Shown piece after piece: positions 40,799 to 50,316 of a DNA stretch of 63,662 nucleotides. The stretch comes from Planctomycetota bacterium (GTDB lineage Bacteria; Planctomycetota; Planctomycetia; Pirellulales; PLA5), in assembly GCA_003576845.1 (NCBI GenBank), contig QEVJ01000044.1:1-63662 (forward strand), written 5' to 3'. Position 1 is the first letter of the stretch; each line of letters begins with the position of its first letter. Both the position numbers and the translations under genes were made by a program. The notes under the pieces were generated by a model. The model was not told the DNA's origin and searched no databases. It saw only the letters and a list, made by a program, of their open reading frames with translations.

Positions 40799-41536
40799 AT
40801 GCCCCTAGCCACCGAACACGAAATCCAAGCGTCCTATCGCGACCGCGCGGTTGCGGAGCGGTACATTGCGAATCGCTTCGAGAGCGAGTTGATGCGCCTG
40901 TTGCACGAGCGGCAGGTGGGCGTGGTCAATGGCGTGATGGGGGCGCATCGGCCGGGGCGGACGCTTGAAATTGCGCCGGGGCCGGGACGGTTGACGCGGG
41001 ACGTGCGGCCCGCCGGGGAGCTTGCCTGCCTGGAATACAACGAAGCGATGATCGCCCAGGGCCGCGCGGCTTGTCCCGAGAGCGTGCGGTGGGTGCAGGG
41101 GAATGCGTTCGAATTGCCCTTCGAGCCGGAAACGTTTGACTTCGCCTACAGCTTTCGCTTCATCCGCCACTTTCACCGCGACGATCGCCGCCGCTTGCAC
41201 GACCAGATTCGGCGGGTGTTGCGGCCGGGCGCGACGTTCGTGTTCGACGCCGTCAACCGCGCCGTCTCCGAGCCGCTGCGGCTGGCCGACCCGGCGGCCT
41301 ATCCCATATACGACAAGCTCTATGCGAGCGCCGACGAGATTCGCGCCGAGCTGCGCGAAGACGGCTTCGACATGGTCGCGTGCCTGCCCGTGCAGCGGCG
41401 GTTCGCGGCACAGTATCGCGCACAGGTCCTGCTCGGCCCGCGAAGCCGGTTGATCGCCAGGGCGGTGATTCGCACGCTGGAGCGGCTCGGCGGGCGCGAG
41501 CCGTTGGAATGGATCGTGACGTGCCGCCGCGAATAG
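40799..41536 (+). CDS. Class I SAM-dependent methyltransferase
   Basis: The 245-residue methyltransferase has RTLEIAPGPGRLTRDV near 53-68 as motif I, LACLEYNEAMIAQGRAA as the acidic post-I strand, and FDFAYSFRFIRHFHRDD near 113-129 with LRPGATFVFDAVNR as motifs IV to VI. GC returns sharply to about 73 percent in a counted sample, so this gene belongs to the older part of the locus. Its end overlaps the next glycosyltransferase gene by 16 bases, suggesting coupling. The acceptor is likely a sugar hydroxyl. Confidence 0.85.
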   Translation: MPLATEHEIQASYRDRAVAERYIANRFESELMRLLHERQVGVVNGVMGAHRPGRTLEIAPGPGRLTRDVRPAGELACLEYNEAMIAQGRAACPESVRWVQGNAFELPFEPETFDFAYSFRFIRHFHRDDRRRLHDQIRRVLRPGATFVFDAVNRAVSEPLRLADPAAYPIYDKLYASADEIRAELREDGFDMVACLPVQRRFAAQYRAQVLLGPRSRLIARAVIRTLERLGGREPLEWIVTCRRE

Positions 41537-42546
41537 CCTACTGGTCCACATCCTTCGAGCCGGACATGGAAGCGCTGGCCAGCGAAGTCGCGTGTCTGCG
41601 GCGGGCGTTTCGGGGTAGCGCGGTTTGGGGCGTCAACGCCCGGTCGCGCTGGCCGCTGACGGTTCGCCACGGGCTGGGGTTTCATCCGCGGATGCAACTC
41701 GTGTTTCGCGGACTCACCGCCGTGTTGCAACACGCGTTCGACGTAAATCACGTGTTTGGGAGTCTTGGCGACTGGTATCACTTGCGAGCCGTTCGGCGTC
41801 GGCCGACGGTGCTAACGGCGGCGGTGGCGAGCGGAGCGTGTAGCGAGGAAATGTTGTCAAAGGTGGACTTGTTTGCCGTGGAATGGCCGGACGCCCGCGA
41901 CGAGCTGGCCGCGATGGGGATCGAGCGCAAGCGGGTTCGCCTGGTGTTTCCGCCGGTCGATTTGGAGCGGTTTCGTCCCACGCCGAAGCCCGAGGGGCCG
42001 TTCACGCTGTTGTTTGCGTCGAGTCCGGATCGGGCGGATTGGCTGGACGACCGCGGCGTGGGGTTGTTGCTGGAGGCGGCGCGGCTGCGGCCCGACTGGC
42101 GATTCTTGTTCGTCTGGCGCCCGTGGGGAACGGGATTGGACGAATTGCGGCGGCGGCTCTCGGCCGAGCCGGCGGCAAACGTGGAGGTTGCGGCGGGGCG
42201 ATTCGCGGATATGACGCCGTTTTTCGCACCGTCGCACGTGACGGTCGCGCCGTTTCGGTGTCGCCAGCGCGGCAAGCCCGTGCCGAATTCGATCGTCGAA
42301 AGTCTCTCGTGCGGCCGGCCCGTGGTGGTTTCGGATGTGGTAGGCTTGGCGGGAATGGTGCAGGAGGAGCGTGTCGGAACGGTATGTGGCTTGAGCGCGG
42401 AGTCGTTCGTCGCGGCGGCGGAGAGTGCGCGGAGCGATTGGGAAACACTCGCCGCGAATGCGCGCGGCGTCGCTCAGCGGTGGTTTGGTCGCGAGAGCTT
42501 CATCCGCGCCTACCGGGATATTTACGCCGAATTGCTGTCGAACTGA
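41521..42546 (+). CDS. GT-B glycosyltransferase
   Basis: The 341-residue protein begins VPPRIAYWSTSFEPDMEALA and has the GT4-like C-terminal donor site, with SKVDLFAVEWPDARDELAAM, RLVFPPVDLERFRP near 140-153 and VESLSCGRPVVVSDVVGLAG near 258-277. The N-terminal half is short, so the acceptor domain is reduced. A GTG at 41521 overlaps the upstream gene by 16 bases; an in-frame ATG at 41509 is an alternative. Its stop shares one base with the next start (TGATG), a sign of translational coupling. Confidence 0.8.
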   Translation: MPPRIAYWSTSFEPDMEALASEVACLRRAFRGSAVWGVNARSRWPLTVRHGLGFHPRMQLVFRGLTAVLQHAFDVNHVFGSLGDWYHLRAVRRRPTVLTAAVASGACSEEMLSKVDLFAVEWPDARDELAAMGIERKRVRLVFPPVDLERFRPTPKPEGPFTLLFASSPDRADWLDDRGVGLLLEAARLRPDWRFLFVWRPWGTGLDELRRRLSAEPAANVEVAAGRFADMTPFFAPSHVTVAPFRCRQRGKPVPNSIVESLSCGRPVVVSDVVGLAGMVQEERVGTVCGLSAESFVAAAESARSDWETLAANARGVAQRWFGRESFIRAYRDIYAELLSN

Positions 42547-43769
42547 TGCGTTACTTGCTCCTCGCCCGCGTTTTCCCGCCCCGGACTGGCGGCTCTGGCC
42601 GGTGGTTTTGGGAGGTTTATCGGCGGTTGCCGCGGGAGATGGTGTGTGTGCTCGCGGGCGACTCGCCGGGGGCCGCGGAGTTCGATGCGGGGCACGACGT
42701 GCGCGTCGAGCGGCTCGAAATGGACTTTCCCGACTTTGGAATGCTCCGCCCGAGCGGGTTGATGCGGTACTTGAAACTGACGCAAGAAGTCGTGCCGCAC
42801 GTTCGGCGCGAGCGGCCGGCGATGATCCACTGTGGCTGCACGTGGCCGGAAGGGGTCGTCGCCTGGCTTCTAAACACCCTCATCGGCACGCCCTATCTCG
42901 TCTATGTACACGGCGAGGAGTTGGGCTACTCGGGCCGCGACCTGGCGTTTCTGCGGCGGCGGGTGTTTGGCAACGCGGCGATGGTCGTGGCCAATAGTCG
43001 CAACACGCAGCGGCTGCTGCACGACGATTGGAACGTGCCCCAGGCGAAGCTGCGGCTGTTGCACCCGGGCGTGGATATCGAGCGGTTCGTGCCGGCCGAG
43101 CGCTGCGAGCGGACGCGCGAGCGGTTGGGCTGGACCGGGCGAACGGTGGTGATGACCGCCGGGCGATTACAGAAGCGCAAGGGCCAGGACATGCTCATTC
43201 GGGCGCTGCCGCGGATTCGCGCGGCCGTGCCGGACGTGCTGTATGCGATCGTCGGCGACGGCGGCGAGCGAGCGTCGCTCGCGGAGCTTGCCGCGTCGCT
43301 GGGGCTGGCGGATTGCGTGCAGCTTCGCGGAGAAACGAGCGACGACGAACTGATCCGCTGCTACCAGCAATGCGACGTGTTCGCCCTGCCGAACCGGACG
43401 GTCAGCGGCGACTTCGAGGGCTTCGGCATGGTGCTGCTCGAAGCGCAGGCCTGCGGCAAGGCGGTGCTCGCGGGCGATTCCGGAGGCACGGCCGAGACGA
43501 TGTCGCGCGGCGACGGCGACTTTCCCCGCACGGGCGAGATCGTCAACTGCGACGAGCCGGGACCGCTCGCTGAGCGAATCGTCGCGATGCTGTCCGACCG
43601 CGAGCGGCTCGCGGAAATGGGCCGCGCGGGCCGCGAATGGGCGGCGACGCGGTTCGGCTGGGACGCGCTGAGCCGGCAGGCGCTCGACATGTTTCGCGGC
43701 CACGACGTGCGGGCGAATCGAACGGCGCCAGAGTGTTGCGATACGCCCGCGGAGCAAGTGTGCGGGTAA
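42546..43769 (+). CDS. GT4 family glycosyltransferase
   Basis: The 407-residue enzyme is a typical GT4 retaining glycosyltransferase. LLARVFPPRTGGSGRWFWEV near 5-24 is the acceptor side, LVYVHGEELGYSGRD near 119-133 is diagnostic, and LLHPGVDIERFVPAE and VMTAGRLQKRKGQDMLIRAL form the linker and donor region. The EX7E-type motif is DFEGFGMVLLEAQACGKAVL near 292-311. It is cytoplasmic and acts on lipid-linked glycan. The reading frame is open much further upstream, but that part overlaps the previous gene, so the ATG at 42546 is used. Confidence 0.88.
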   Translation: MRYLLLARVFPPRTGGSGRWFWEVYRRLPREMVCVLAGDSPGAAEFDAGHDVRVERLEMDFPDFGMLRPSGLMRYLKLTQEVVPHVRRERPAMIHCGCTWPEGVVAWLLNTLIGTPYLVYVHGEELGYSGRDLAFLRRRVFGNAAMVVANSRNTQRLLHDDWNVPQAKLRLLHPGVDIERFVPAERCERTRERLGWTGRTVVMTAGRLQKRKGQDMLIRALPRIRAAVPDVLYAIVGDGGERASLAELAASLGLADCVQLRGETSDDELIRCYQQCDVFALPNRTVSGDFEGFGMVLLEAQACGKAVLAGDSGGTAETMSRGDGDFPRTGEIVNCDEPGPLAERIVAMLSDRERLAEMGRAGREWAATRFGWDALSRQALDMFRGHDVRANRTAPECCDTPAEQVCG

Positions 43770-43792
43770 CGAATCGCCGCGATGTCTCGAAC

Positions 43793-44461
43793 ATGAAGTC
43801 CGCTCTCAAACTCGCCGCCGGATTCGTCGCCACGCTGCTGGTCTTGCCGGCATGGGTGATGTATCGCCTTGGGGCGTTGGCGATGGGGCCACAGCGGGCG
43901 TTTCCGGGTTGGTCGCAGGGGATGAGCTTGCTGCCCGGGTTGTGCGGTGTGTATTTGCGGCGGGCGTTTTATCGGCTGGTGTTTCCGGAATGCGGCTCGG
44001 GGACGGTGATTTCGTTTGGCACGGTTTTCTCGCATCCGACGGCCCGGCTGGGGAAGAACGTATATTTGGGCGTGTATTGCTCGATCGGCGACGCGACGAT
44101 CGGCGACGATGCCCTCGTGGCCTCGCACGTGTCGATCATCAACGGCGGTTCGCAGCACGCCATCGACCGGCTCGACGTGCCGATTCGCGAGCAAGCGGGG
44201 AGCTATCCGCGGGTCCACATCGGCCGCGGCGCGTGGATCGGCGAGCGGGCGGTCGTGATGGCCGACGTGGGGCACGACACCGTGATCGGAGCAGGAGCGG
44301 TGGTGACGAAACCTGTGGAGGCCGGCGTAATCGCGGCGGGAGTGCCGTGCCGGTTGATTCGGCGACGTGCGGCGGGACGCATCGAGACCGATGGCAGAAC
44401 GCTCGCCCACAACGACAAATCGCGTTCGGCCGAACTCCCGGAGCCGAGCTCGGTTTCTTGA
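43793..44461 (+). CDS. Hexapeptide-repeat O-acetyltransferase
   Basis: The 222-residue protein has an N-terminal hydrophobic segment (about 6-30) and then a left-handed beta-helix: GKNVYLGVYCSIGDATIGDD near 82-101, RVHIGRGAWIGERAVVMADV and DTVIGAGAVVTKPVEAGVIA. This is the LbetaH acetyltransferase fold, probably transferring acetyl to a sugar. The membrane segment suggests action at the inner-membrane face. The C-terminal 35 residues are hydrophilic. The ATG at 43793 is chosen over upstream frame because residues before it overlap the end of the GT gene. Confidence 0.8.
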   Translation: MKSALKLAAGFVATLLVLPAWVMYRLGALAMGPQRAFPGWSQGMSLLPGLCGVYLRRAFYRLVFPECGSGTVISFGTVFSHPTARLGKNVYLGVYCSIGDATIGDDALVASHVSIINGGSQHAIDRLDVPIREQAGSYPRVHIGRGAWIGERAVVMADVGHDTVIGAGAVVTKPVEAGVIAAGVPCRLIRRRAAGRIETDGRTLAHNDKSRSAELPEPSSVS

Positions 44462-44557
44462 AGCTGGCATGCGGCCTGGCGCCGGCGGTGGCAGCGCGTA
44501 GCCGAACGCGACTCACCGTGGGCGGGGCAACCGTAGGACAGCCACGATCGCAATACG

Positions 44558-46492
44558 ATGTGCGGCATCACCGGTTCACTAACGCGATCCTTTCGACCTG
44601 ACGCCGAGGCCATTGGCCGGCGGCAGGCGGAGACAATTGCGCATCGCGGGCCGGATGCTGAGGGCGTTTGGACGAACGCTCGGGTTGACGATGCGGCCGG
44701 AGGCGGCGAACGGGCGCGCGGCGGTTGCGGGCACGTGACGCTTTGTCATCGCCGGTTGTCGATCATCGACCTCGCGTCCGGCTCGCAGCCGATGGGCAAC
44801 GAGGACGGCTCGATCCAGGTCGTCTTCAACGGCGAGATTTACAACTATCTCGATCTCCGCCGCGAGTTGCTCGCCAAGGGCCACACGTTTCGCACGCACA
44901 GCGACACCGAAGTGCTCGTCCATCTGTACGAAGAGGCCGGCCCGGCGATGGTCGAGCGGTTGCGGGGAATGTTTGCGTTCGCGATTTGGGACGAACGCCA
45001 GGGGCAGTTGATGCTCGCCCGCGACCGCGTGGGCCAGAAGCCGCTGTACGTCTATCGCGACGCAGAGAAGCTCGTCTTCGGCTCGGAGATCAAGGCGATT
45101 CTCGCCTATCCCGGCATCGACCGCTCGATCGACGCGGAAGCGCTCGAAGACTATCTGGCGTTCGGCTTCATCCCTTCGCCGCGGTCGATCTTTCGGCGAA
45201 TCGAGAAGCTCTCGCCGGGGCACGTGCTGGTCGTCACCGCCGACGATCTCGCGCGTCCGGCCCAGCGCTATTGGACATATCAGCCCGCGGTCGACACGAG
45301 CCGGAGCATCGCCGACTGGACGGAGGCGATCGAAGCGAAACTCGACGAGACGATGCGAATGCACCGTATCGCCGACGTGCCGATCGGCGCGTTCCTGAGC
45401 GGCGGGCTCGATTCGAGCGTGACCGTCGCCATCTTCGCCGCGCAGAGCAACGACCCGATCTCGACGTATTCGATCGGCTTTCGCGAGGCCGGCTTCAGCG
45501 AGTTGCCGTATGCCCGCGAAGTCGCCGAGCGGTTTGGCTGCCGGCACGTGGAAGAGACGGTGAGCGCCGACGCGGCGGCCGATCTCGACGACCTGGTGAA
45601 GTACTACGACGAGCCGTTCGCGGATAGCTCGGCGATTCCGACGATGCGGCTTTCGCGGCTGGCGAGGCAATACGTCAAGGTGGCAATCTCCGGCGACGGC
45701 GGCGACGAAGCGTTCGGCGGCTATCGGCGGTATCTCGACGATCTTCGCGAAGCGCGGCTGCGAAAGCGGATTCCGCGGTGGAGCCGCCGCTCGATGCTTG
45801 CGCCGCTGGCGAGCGCCTGGCCTAAGGCCGACTGGTTGCCGCGGCCGCTGAGGGCGAAAACGCTGCTCACCAATCTTTCCCTGCCGCCGGGCGAGGCGTA
45901 TGCCAACACACTGTCGATCGCGCGCAGCCCTTGGCGGCGGACGCTGCTCGCGGACGACGTTCGGGCGGAACTCAACGGGCACGATCCGGGGGAAGGACTC
46001 GCGGCGGCATTCGATTCGGCGCCTACCGACGATGCGCTCGCGGCGATGATCGCAGCGGACATCGCGGTGGTACTGCCCGACGATTTCTTGACGAAAGTCG
46101 ATCGGGCGAGCATGTCGTGCGGGCTGGAGGTCCGCCCGCCGCTGGTCGATCACGAGTTACTGGAGCTAACGGCCCGGATTCCGTCGGAGCTCAAGGTCCG
46201 CGACGGCACGGGTAAGTGGATCTTCAAGGAAGTCTACCGCGATCGCCTGCCCGCGTCCGTGTGCGAGCGGCGGAAGCAAGGCTTCGAGATTCCCGTCGAC
46301 GAATGGCTACGCGGGCCGCTGCGCGAGACGTTCGAGTCGGCGGTGCTTTCGCCGACGAGCCGCGTCGCCGGCCTGATCGATCAACAGACGGTGGGCCGAC
46401 TCTATCGCGCTCACCTGAATCGCACGGGTCGCCACGGCGCGGTGCTGTGGTCGCTGATGGTCCTCGGCCGCTGGGCGGATGCCTACCTGTAA
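44558..46492 (+). CDS. asnB: Glutamine-hydrolysing asparagine synthase-like amidotransferase
   Basis: The 644-residue protein has an N-terminal glutaminase domain with the catalytic Cys2 (MCGITG), HRRLSIIDLASGSQ near 65-78 and FNGEIYN near 90-96. The synthetase domain follows, with the PP-loop LSGGLDSS near 285-292 and ISGDGGDEAFGGY near 377-389. Members in exosortase loci (TIGR03108-like) are thought to amidate sugar carboxyls or peptide parts, rather than make free asparagine; that is inferred here from context. A Gly/Arg-rich insert (about 40-58) precedes the conserved HRRLSI. The stop overlaps the next start by 14 bases. Confidence 0.88.
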   Translation: MCGITGSLTRSFRPDAEAIGRRQAETIAHRGPDAEGVWTNARVDDAAGGGERARGGCGHVTLCHRRLSIIDLASGSQPMGNEDGSIQVVFNGEIYNYLDLRRELLAKGHTFRTHSDTEVLVHLYEEAGPAMVERLRGMFAFAIWDERQGQLMLARDRVGQKPLYVYRDAEKLVFGSEIKAILAYPGIDRSIDAEALEDYLAFGFIPSPRSIFRRIEKLSPGHVLVVTADDLARPAQRYWTYQPAVDTSRSIADWTEAIEAKLDETMRMHRIADVPIGAFLSGGLDSSVTVAIFAAQSNDPISTYSIGFREAGFSELPYAREVAERFGCRHVEETVSADAAADLDDLVKYYDEPFADSSAIPTMRLSRLARQYVKVAISGDGGDEAFGGYRRYLDDLREARLRKRIPRWSRRSMLAPLASAWPKADWLPRPLRAKTLLTNLSLPPGEAYANTLSIARSPWRRTLLADDVRAELNGHDPGEGLAAAFDSAPTDDALAAMIAADIAVVLPDDFLTKVDRASMSCGLEVRPPLVDHELLELTARIPSELKVRDGTGKWIFKEVYRDRLPASVCERRKQGFEIPVDEWLRGPLRETFESAVLSPTSRVAGLIDQQTVGRLYRAHLNRTGRHGAVLWSLMVLGRWADAYL

Positions 46493-49151
46493 CGTGGACA
46501 CAACTTCCCAAGATTCGACGATTGCGGTCTGTCCGCGCGAGGACGACGCGTTCTTCGCGACGGTGGTCGTGCCGCTCGTCGTGCATTGCCCGTCGCGTTC
46601 GGCGGCGCCGCTTCCCGTGCGGTTCGGCGTTCCCTTGCCGCGCGGCCGATTGCGGGGCGAGCATTTTGCGGCTTCGCTCGCGTGCGGCGAGCAACGCATC
46701 GAGGCCCAAGCCACGCCGCTTTGCCGATGGTCCGATGCAAGCGTGCGGTGGTTGCTCGTCGATGCGTTGCCGTCGATGCCGTTCGAACCTGGCGATCGCG
46801 CCGCGCTGCACGTTTCACCGACGAATCGACCGATCGCCCCCGGCGTGAAGGTGCACTCCGCGAGCGATGCGTGGACGATTTCGACGGGCGTCGCCGAGTT
46901 CGTCGTCGATGGCCGAACCTTTCGGCCGTTTCGCGGCGTCCGCCTCGCAAACCGAGACATACAAATCGAGGAAGCCAGCCGCCTGGATTTCGTCGACGCC
47001 AAACGCATTGCGCGAGACCTTGCCGTCGAGCACGTAGCAATCGAGTCCGCTGGGCTCGTCCGCACGACGCTGCGGCTCGACGGTGCGGTCGTAGGTCCCG
47101 ACGGCTTGCGATGGCATGCACGGTTGTCGTTTTTCACCGGCAGCGGACTGGTATGCTTGCGTTTCGCGGTTCATAACCCGCACGCTGCGCGGCATCCGGG
47201 CGGAATCTGGGACTTGGGCGATCGCGGCTCGCGGTTCTTTCGCGAATTGAGCTTGAGGTTGTCCTGCCCGCCGGGCGAAGGTCGCCGCGTTCACTGGTGG
47301 ATCGAGCCGAACGCACAAGACCGAACGGGCGAGCGAGTTTCCATCTACCAAGGCTCAAGCGGCGGCGAAAACTGGCAGAGCCTCAACCACGTCGACCGCG
47401 CGGGACGCGTACCGTGCGTCGTACCCGGGTTCGTCGAAGATACGGCCCGCGGCCAAACGAGCGGTTCGCGAGCGCAGCCGGTCGTCGCAATCGAATCGGA
47501 GCGGGCCCGCGTCGGCGTCGCGATGCCCTGGTTCTGGCAGCAGTTTCCCAAAGCAATCGACGCCGGTAGCGACGAAATCCGGTTCGGCATCTTTCCAGGC
47601 CGGTGGAGCGAGCAGAGCCTGTTCGAGCTCCAGGGCGGCGAGCGGAAGACCCACACGCTCTGGATGCACTTCGATTCGCAATCGCCGCGCGAGACGATCC
47701 CGCTCGACGGCGTGGCCGCGCCGGTGCAGATCCAGGCGGAGCCGGCTTGGATTTGCGACAGCGGCGCGATCGACGGTTTCGTGCCGGAAGCGGACGATCC
47801 GGACCTCCGATTTCGCGACTACGCCTCGCAAGCGATCTGCGGTCCGTGGAGCGTTTTCGCCGGCCGCGAGACGGTCGACGAGTACGGCTGGCGCAATTTC
47901 GGGGACGTGTGGGCAAATCACGAAGCGCTCTATTATCGCGGTCCCGCGCCGATCGCCTCGCACTACAACAACCAGTTCGACTATCTCAACGGGGCGCTGC
48001 TTGCGTGGCTTCGCGGCGGCGACGCGCGGTGGCGCGAGGTGTTCGAGCCGCTCGCCGAGCACGTCATGGACATCGACCGCTATCACACGGCGGCCGACCG
48101 CGCGGCGTACAACGGCGGGTTGTTCTGGTTTACCGATCATTACTTGACCGCGGCCACGTCGACGCACCGCACGTACTCGCGAGCGAATGCTCCGGCGGAC
48201 GGTTCGCCTTACGGCGGCGGACCCGGCAGCGAACACAACTTCGCGACCGGGCTGTTGCACGATTACTTCCTCACCGGCGAGCACGACGCGCGCGACGCGG
48301 TTCTCGGGCTGGCCGATTGGGTGATCGCCATGGAGGACGGCCGCGCGACCGTGCTCGGAATCGTCGACGGCGGTCCCACGGGGCTGGCCTCGGCGCATTG
48401 GGGCGGCGATCCGAAACCGCCCGGCCGCGGCGCCGCCAACTCGATTCAAGTGCTGCTCGACGCCTGGCTTCTCGACCGCGACGCCCGTTACCTGCAGAAG
48501 GCCGAAGAATTGATTGGCCGTTCGATCCATCCGCGCGACGACCTGGCGGCGTTCGACTTGCTCAATGCCGAAAAGTGCTGGTCGTATACGATGTTTCTCG
48601 CGGCCCTCGACCGCTATCTCGCCGTGAAGGCGGAAGCTGGCCAGGTCGACGATCGTTATGCCTACGCTCAAGCGAGCTTCGTGCATTACGCGACGTGGAT
48701 GCTCGAACGCGAGCGGCCGTACCTCGACCGCCGCGACGAACTCGAATTCCCCACGGAAGCCTGGGCCGCGCAGGAATTCCGCAAGGCGAACGTCCTGCGC
48801 CGGGCCGCGCGACACGTCGACGAACCGGTCGCCGCGCGAATGCTCGAGCGCGGCAACGCCCTCGCCGAACGCGCCTGGAAGGACTTGCTCGCGTTCGACA
48901 CGCAAGCCACGGCCCGGGCAATGGCCGTCCTATTGACCGAAGGTCTGTGGGACGCTTTCCTGCGCACAACGCCCCGGCCAGCGGCGCCGCGGTATGACGG
49001 CGCCGTCGACTTCGGCGCTCCTCAGCCGTTCCGATCGCAGCGCCACCGCGTAAAACAACGGCTCACAAACGTGCGCGGACTCGTCGAACTTGGCGTCGCG
49101 GCGCTGACCTATCCCTTGCGCCGCGCGAAATCGCGTTTCACGACGCGCTGA
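46479..49151 (+). CDS. PcRGLX/YetA-like polysaccharide-active protein
   Basis: The 890-residue protein resembles the exo-rhamnogalacturonan-lyase (PcRGLX) family: a RIFT-barrel N-terminus with PLPVRFGVPLPRGRLRGEHF near 43-62, a beta-rich middle, and an alpha/alpha-barrel C-terminal half. The conserved motifs there are YGWRNFGDVWANHEALYYRG near 467-486, SHYNNQFDYLNGALLAW near 492-508 and GSEHNFATGLLHDYFLTGEH near 585-604. No signal peptide is present, unlike the secreted lyases. In this position it may trim or edit glycan inside the cell, or be exported in an unknown way. The start overlaps asnB by 14 bases. Function is inferred from fold only. Confidence 0.72.
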   Translation: MPTCNVDTTSQDSTIAVCPREDDAFFATVVVPLVVHCPSRSAAPLPVRFGVPLPRGRLRGEHFAASLACGEQRIEAQATPLCRWSDASVRWLLVDALPSMPFEPGDRAALHVSPTNRPIAPGVKVHSASDAWTISTGVAEFVVDGRTFRPFRGVRLANRDIQIEEASRLDFVDAKRIARDLAVEHVAIESAGLVRTTLRLDGAVVGPDGLRWHARLSFFTGSGLVCLRFAVHNPHAARHPGGIWDLGDRGSRFFRELSLRLSCPPGEGRRVHWWIEPNAQDRTGERVSIYQGSSGGENWQSLNHVDRAGRVPCVVPGFVEDTARGQTSGSRAQPVVAIESERARVGVAMPWFWQQFPKAIDAGSDEIRFGIFPGRWSEQSLFELQGGERKTHTLWMHFDSQSPRETIPLDGVAAPVQIQAEPAWICDSGAIDGFVPEADDPDLRFRDYASQAICGPWSVFAGRETVDEYGWRNFGDVWANHEALYYRGPAPIASHYNNQFDYLNGALLAWLRGGDARWREVFEPLAEHVMDIDRYHTAADRAAYNGGLFWFTDHYLTAATSTHRTYSRANAPADGSPYGGGPGSEHNFATGLLHDYFLTGEHDARDAVLGLADWVIAMEDGRATVLGIVDGGPTGLASAHWGGDPKPPGRGAANSIQVLLDAWLLDRDARYLQKAEELIGRSIHPRDDLAAFDLLNAEKCWSYTMFLAALDRYLAVKAEAGQVDDRYAYAQASFVHYATWMLERERPYLDRRDELEFPTEAWAAQEFRKANVLRRAARHVDEPVAARMLERGNALAERAWKDLLAFDTQATARAMAVLLTEGLWDAFLRTTPRPAAPRYDGAVDFGAPQPFRSQRHRVKQRLTNVRGLVELGVAALTYPLRRAKSRFTTR

Positions 49152-49179
49152 GCGCAACGTCCCCACGGCCGGTATCCCG

Positions 49180-49232
49180 TCTACTATCCACCTACCGCTG
49201 TCCGCTGCACACTACTCACTGTCCACTGCTCA
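49180..49232 (+). repeat. C-rich spacer repeat before the UbiA gene
   Basis: CTACTATCCACCTACCGCTG and further CACTGTCCACTGC-type units end about 11 bases ahead of the ATG at 49243. It is the same class as the spacers at 9584-9670, 10581-10640 and 12088-12146. Confidence 0.6.
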
Positions 49233-49242
49233 ACGCGAAAAC

Positions 49243-50289
49243 ATGAATCCTCTCGTCGAAGAACAACCGCAAATCGCGCCGGTCACGGTGCCACCGAGCT
49301 CACCGCCGACGCCGGATCGCACGGCCACCTCGATCTGGTCGACGATCGTGCCGTACATTTCCATCGCCCGGCCCGACCATTGGTGCAAGAACGTGTTCAT
49401 GGCGCTCGGCGTCGTGCTGGCATACTTCTACGAGCCGACGCTCTGGGGACCACATTCGCTGGCGATGATCGCGCTGGGCGTGCTCGCCACGTGCCTGGTC
49501 GCGTCGAGCAATTACGTCATCAACGAGCTGCTCGACGCCAAGCACGACCGGCATCACCCCGTGAAGTGCCAGCGGCCGATTCCCTCGGGCCGCGTTCGCG
49601 AGTCGTGGGCCTATGCCGAGTGGATCGGTCTGGGCGTCGTCGGCCTCGGCCTGTCGTGGATCGTTGGCCCGCCATTCTTCGCCACCGCCGCGCTGTTGTT
49701 GTTCATGGGCCTGATCTACAACATTCCTCCGATCCGAACCAAGGAACTACCCTACGTCGACGTGTTGTCGGAGTCGGTCAACAACCCGATCCGACTCGGA
49801 TTGGGCTGGTTCGCCGCGGGACAGACGGCCGTGCCGCCGCTGTCGCTGCTCATTGCGTACTGGATGGTCGGGGCGTTCTTCATGGGCGCCAAGCGGTTCT
49901 CGGAATACCGCTCGATCGGCGATCCGGCGGTCGCGGCGGCCTATCGCAGCAGCTTCCGCCACTACGACGAGAGCAAACTGCTCGTGAGCTTGTTCTTCTA
50001 CGCGACGGCCACGGCGCTGTTCCTCGGCATCTTCATCGTTCGGCACCACATGGAACTGATCCTCTGCGTGCCGCTCATGGCCGGGTTCTTCAGCTACTAC
50101 TTGCACGTCGCGCTCAAGCACGAAAGCGCGGCCCAGGCCCCCGAGCGGCTCTACAAGGAGCGCGGGTTGATGATTTATCTCGTCATTTGCCTGCTGGCGT
50201 TCGTCGCGTGCATGTTCGTCTCGATTCCCGCGCTCTACGAGTGGTTCGGGGCGGAACCGTCGCGGGTGACGCCGCTCTGGAAGCTCTAA
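49243..50289 (+). CDS. UbiA family prenyltransferase (DPPR-synthase-like)
   Basis: The 348-residue membrane protein has about eight to nine helices and the aspartate-rich UbiA motif NYVINELLDAKHDRHHP near 87-103. Its closest known type is decaprenyl-phosphate phosphoribosyltransferase, which makes the polyprenyl-linked precursor of arabinose-type donors in actinobacteria. A second acidic motif near NIPPIRTKELPYVDVLSES (about 160-178) binds the pyrophosphate. Followed 28 bases later by a GT39-like gene, it suggests a lipid-linked pentose donor used outside the inner membrane. The partner epimerase was not seen in the window. Confidence 0.8.
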   Translation: MNPLVEEQPQIAPVTVPPSSPPTPDRTATSIWSTIVPYISIARPDHWCKNVFMALGVVLAYFYEPTLWGPHSLAMIALGVLATCLVASSNYVINELLDAKHDRHHPVKCQRPIPSGRVRESWAYAEWIGLGVVGLGLSWIVGPPFFATAALLLFMGLIYNIPPIRTKELPYVDVLSESVNNPIRLGLGWFAAGQTAVPPLSLLIAYWMVGAFFMGAKRFSEYRSIGDPAVAAAYRSSFRHYDESKLLVSLFFYATATALFLGIFIVRHHMELILCVPLMAGFFSYYLHVALKHESAAQAPERLYKERGLMIYLVICLLAFVACMFVSIPALYEWFGAEPSRVTPLWKL

Positions 50290-50316
50290 TCGCGGCGCCG
50301 CGCAGCTCGACCGAGC

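Noticed and set aside
44579-46153. 524-codon minus-strand frame
   Set aside because: Antisense to a well-supported asparagine synthase gene with catalytic motifs on the plus strand.
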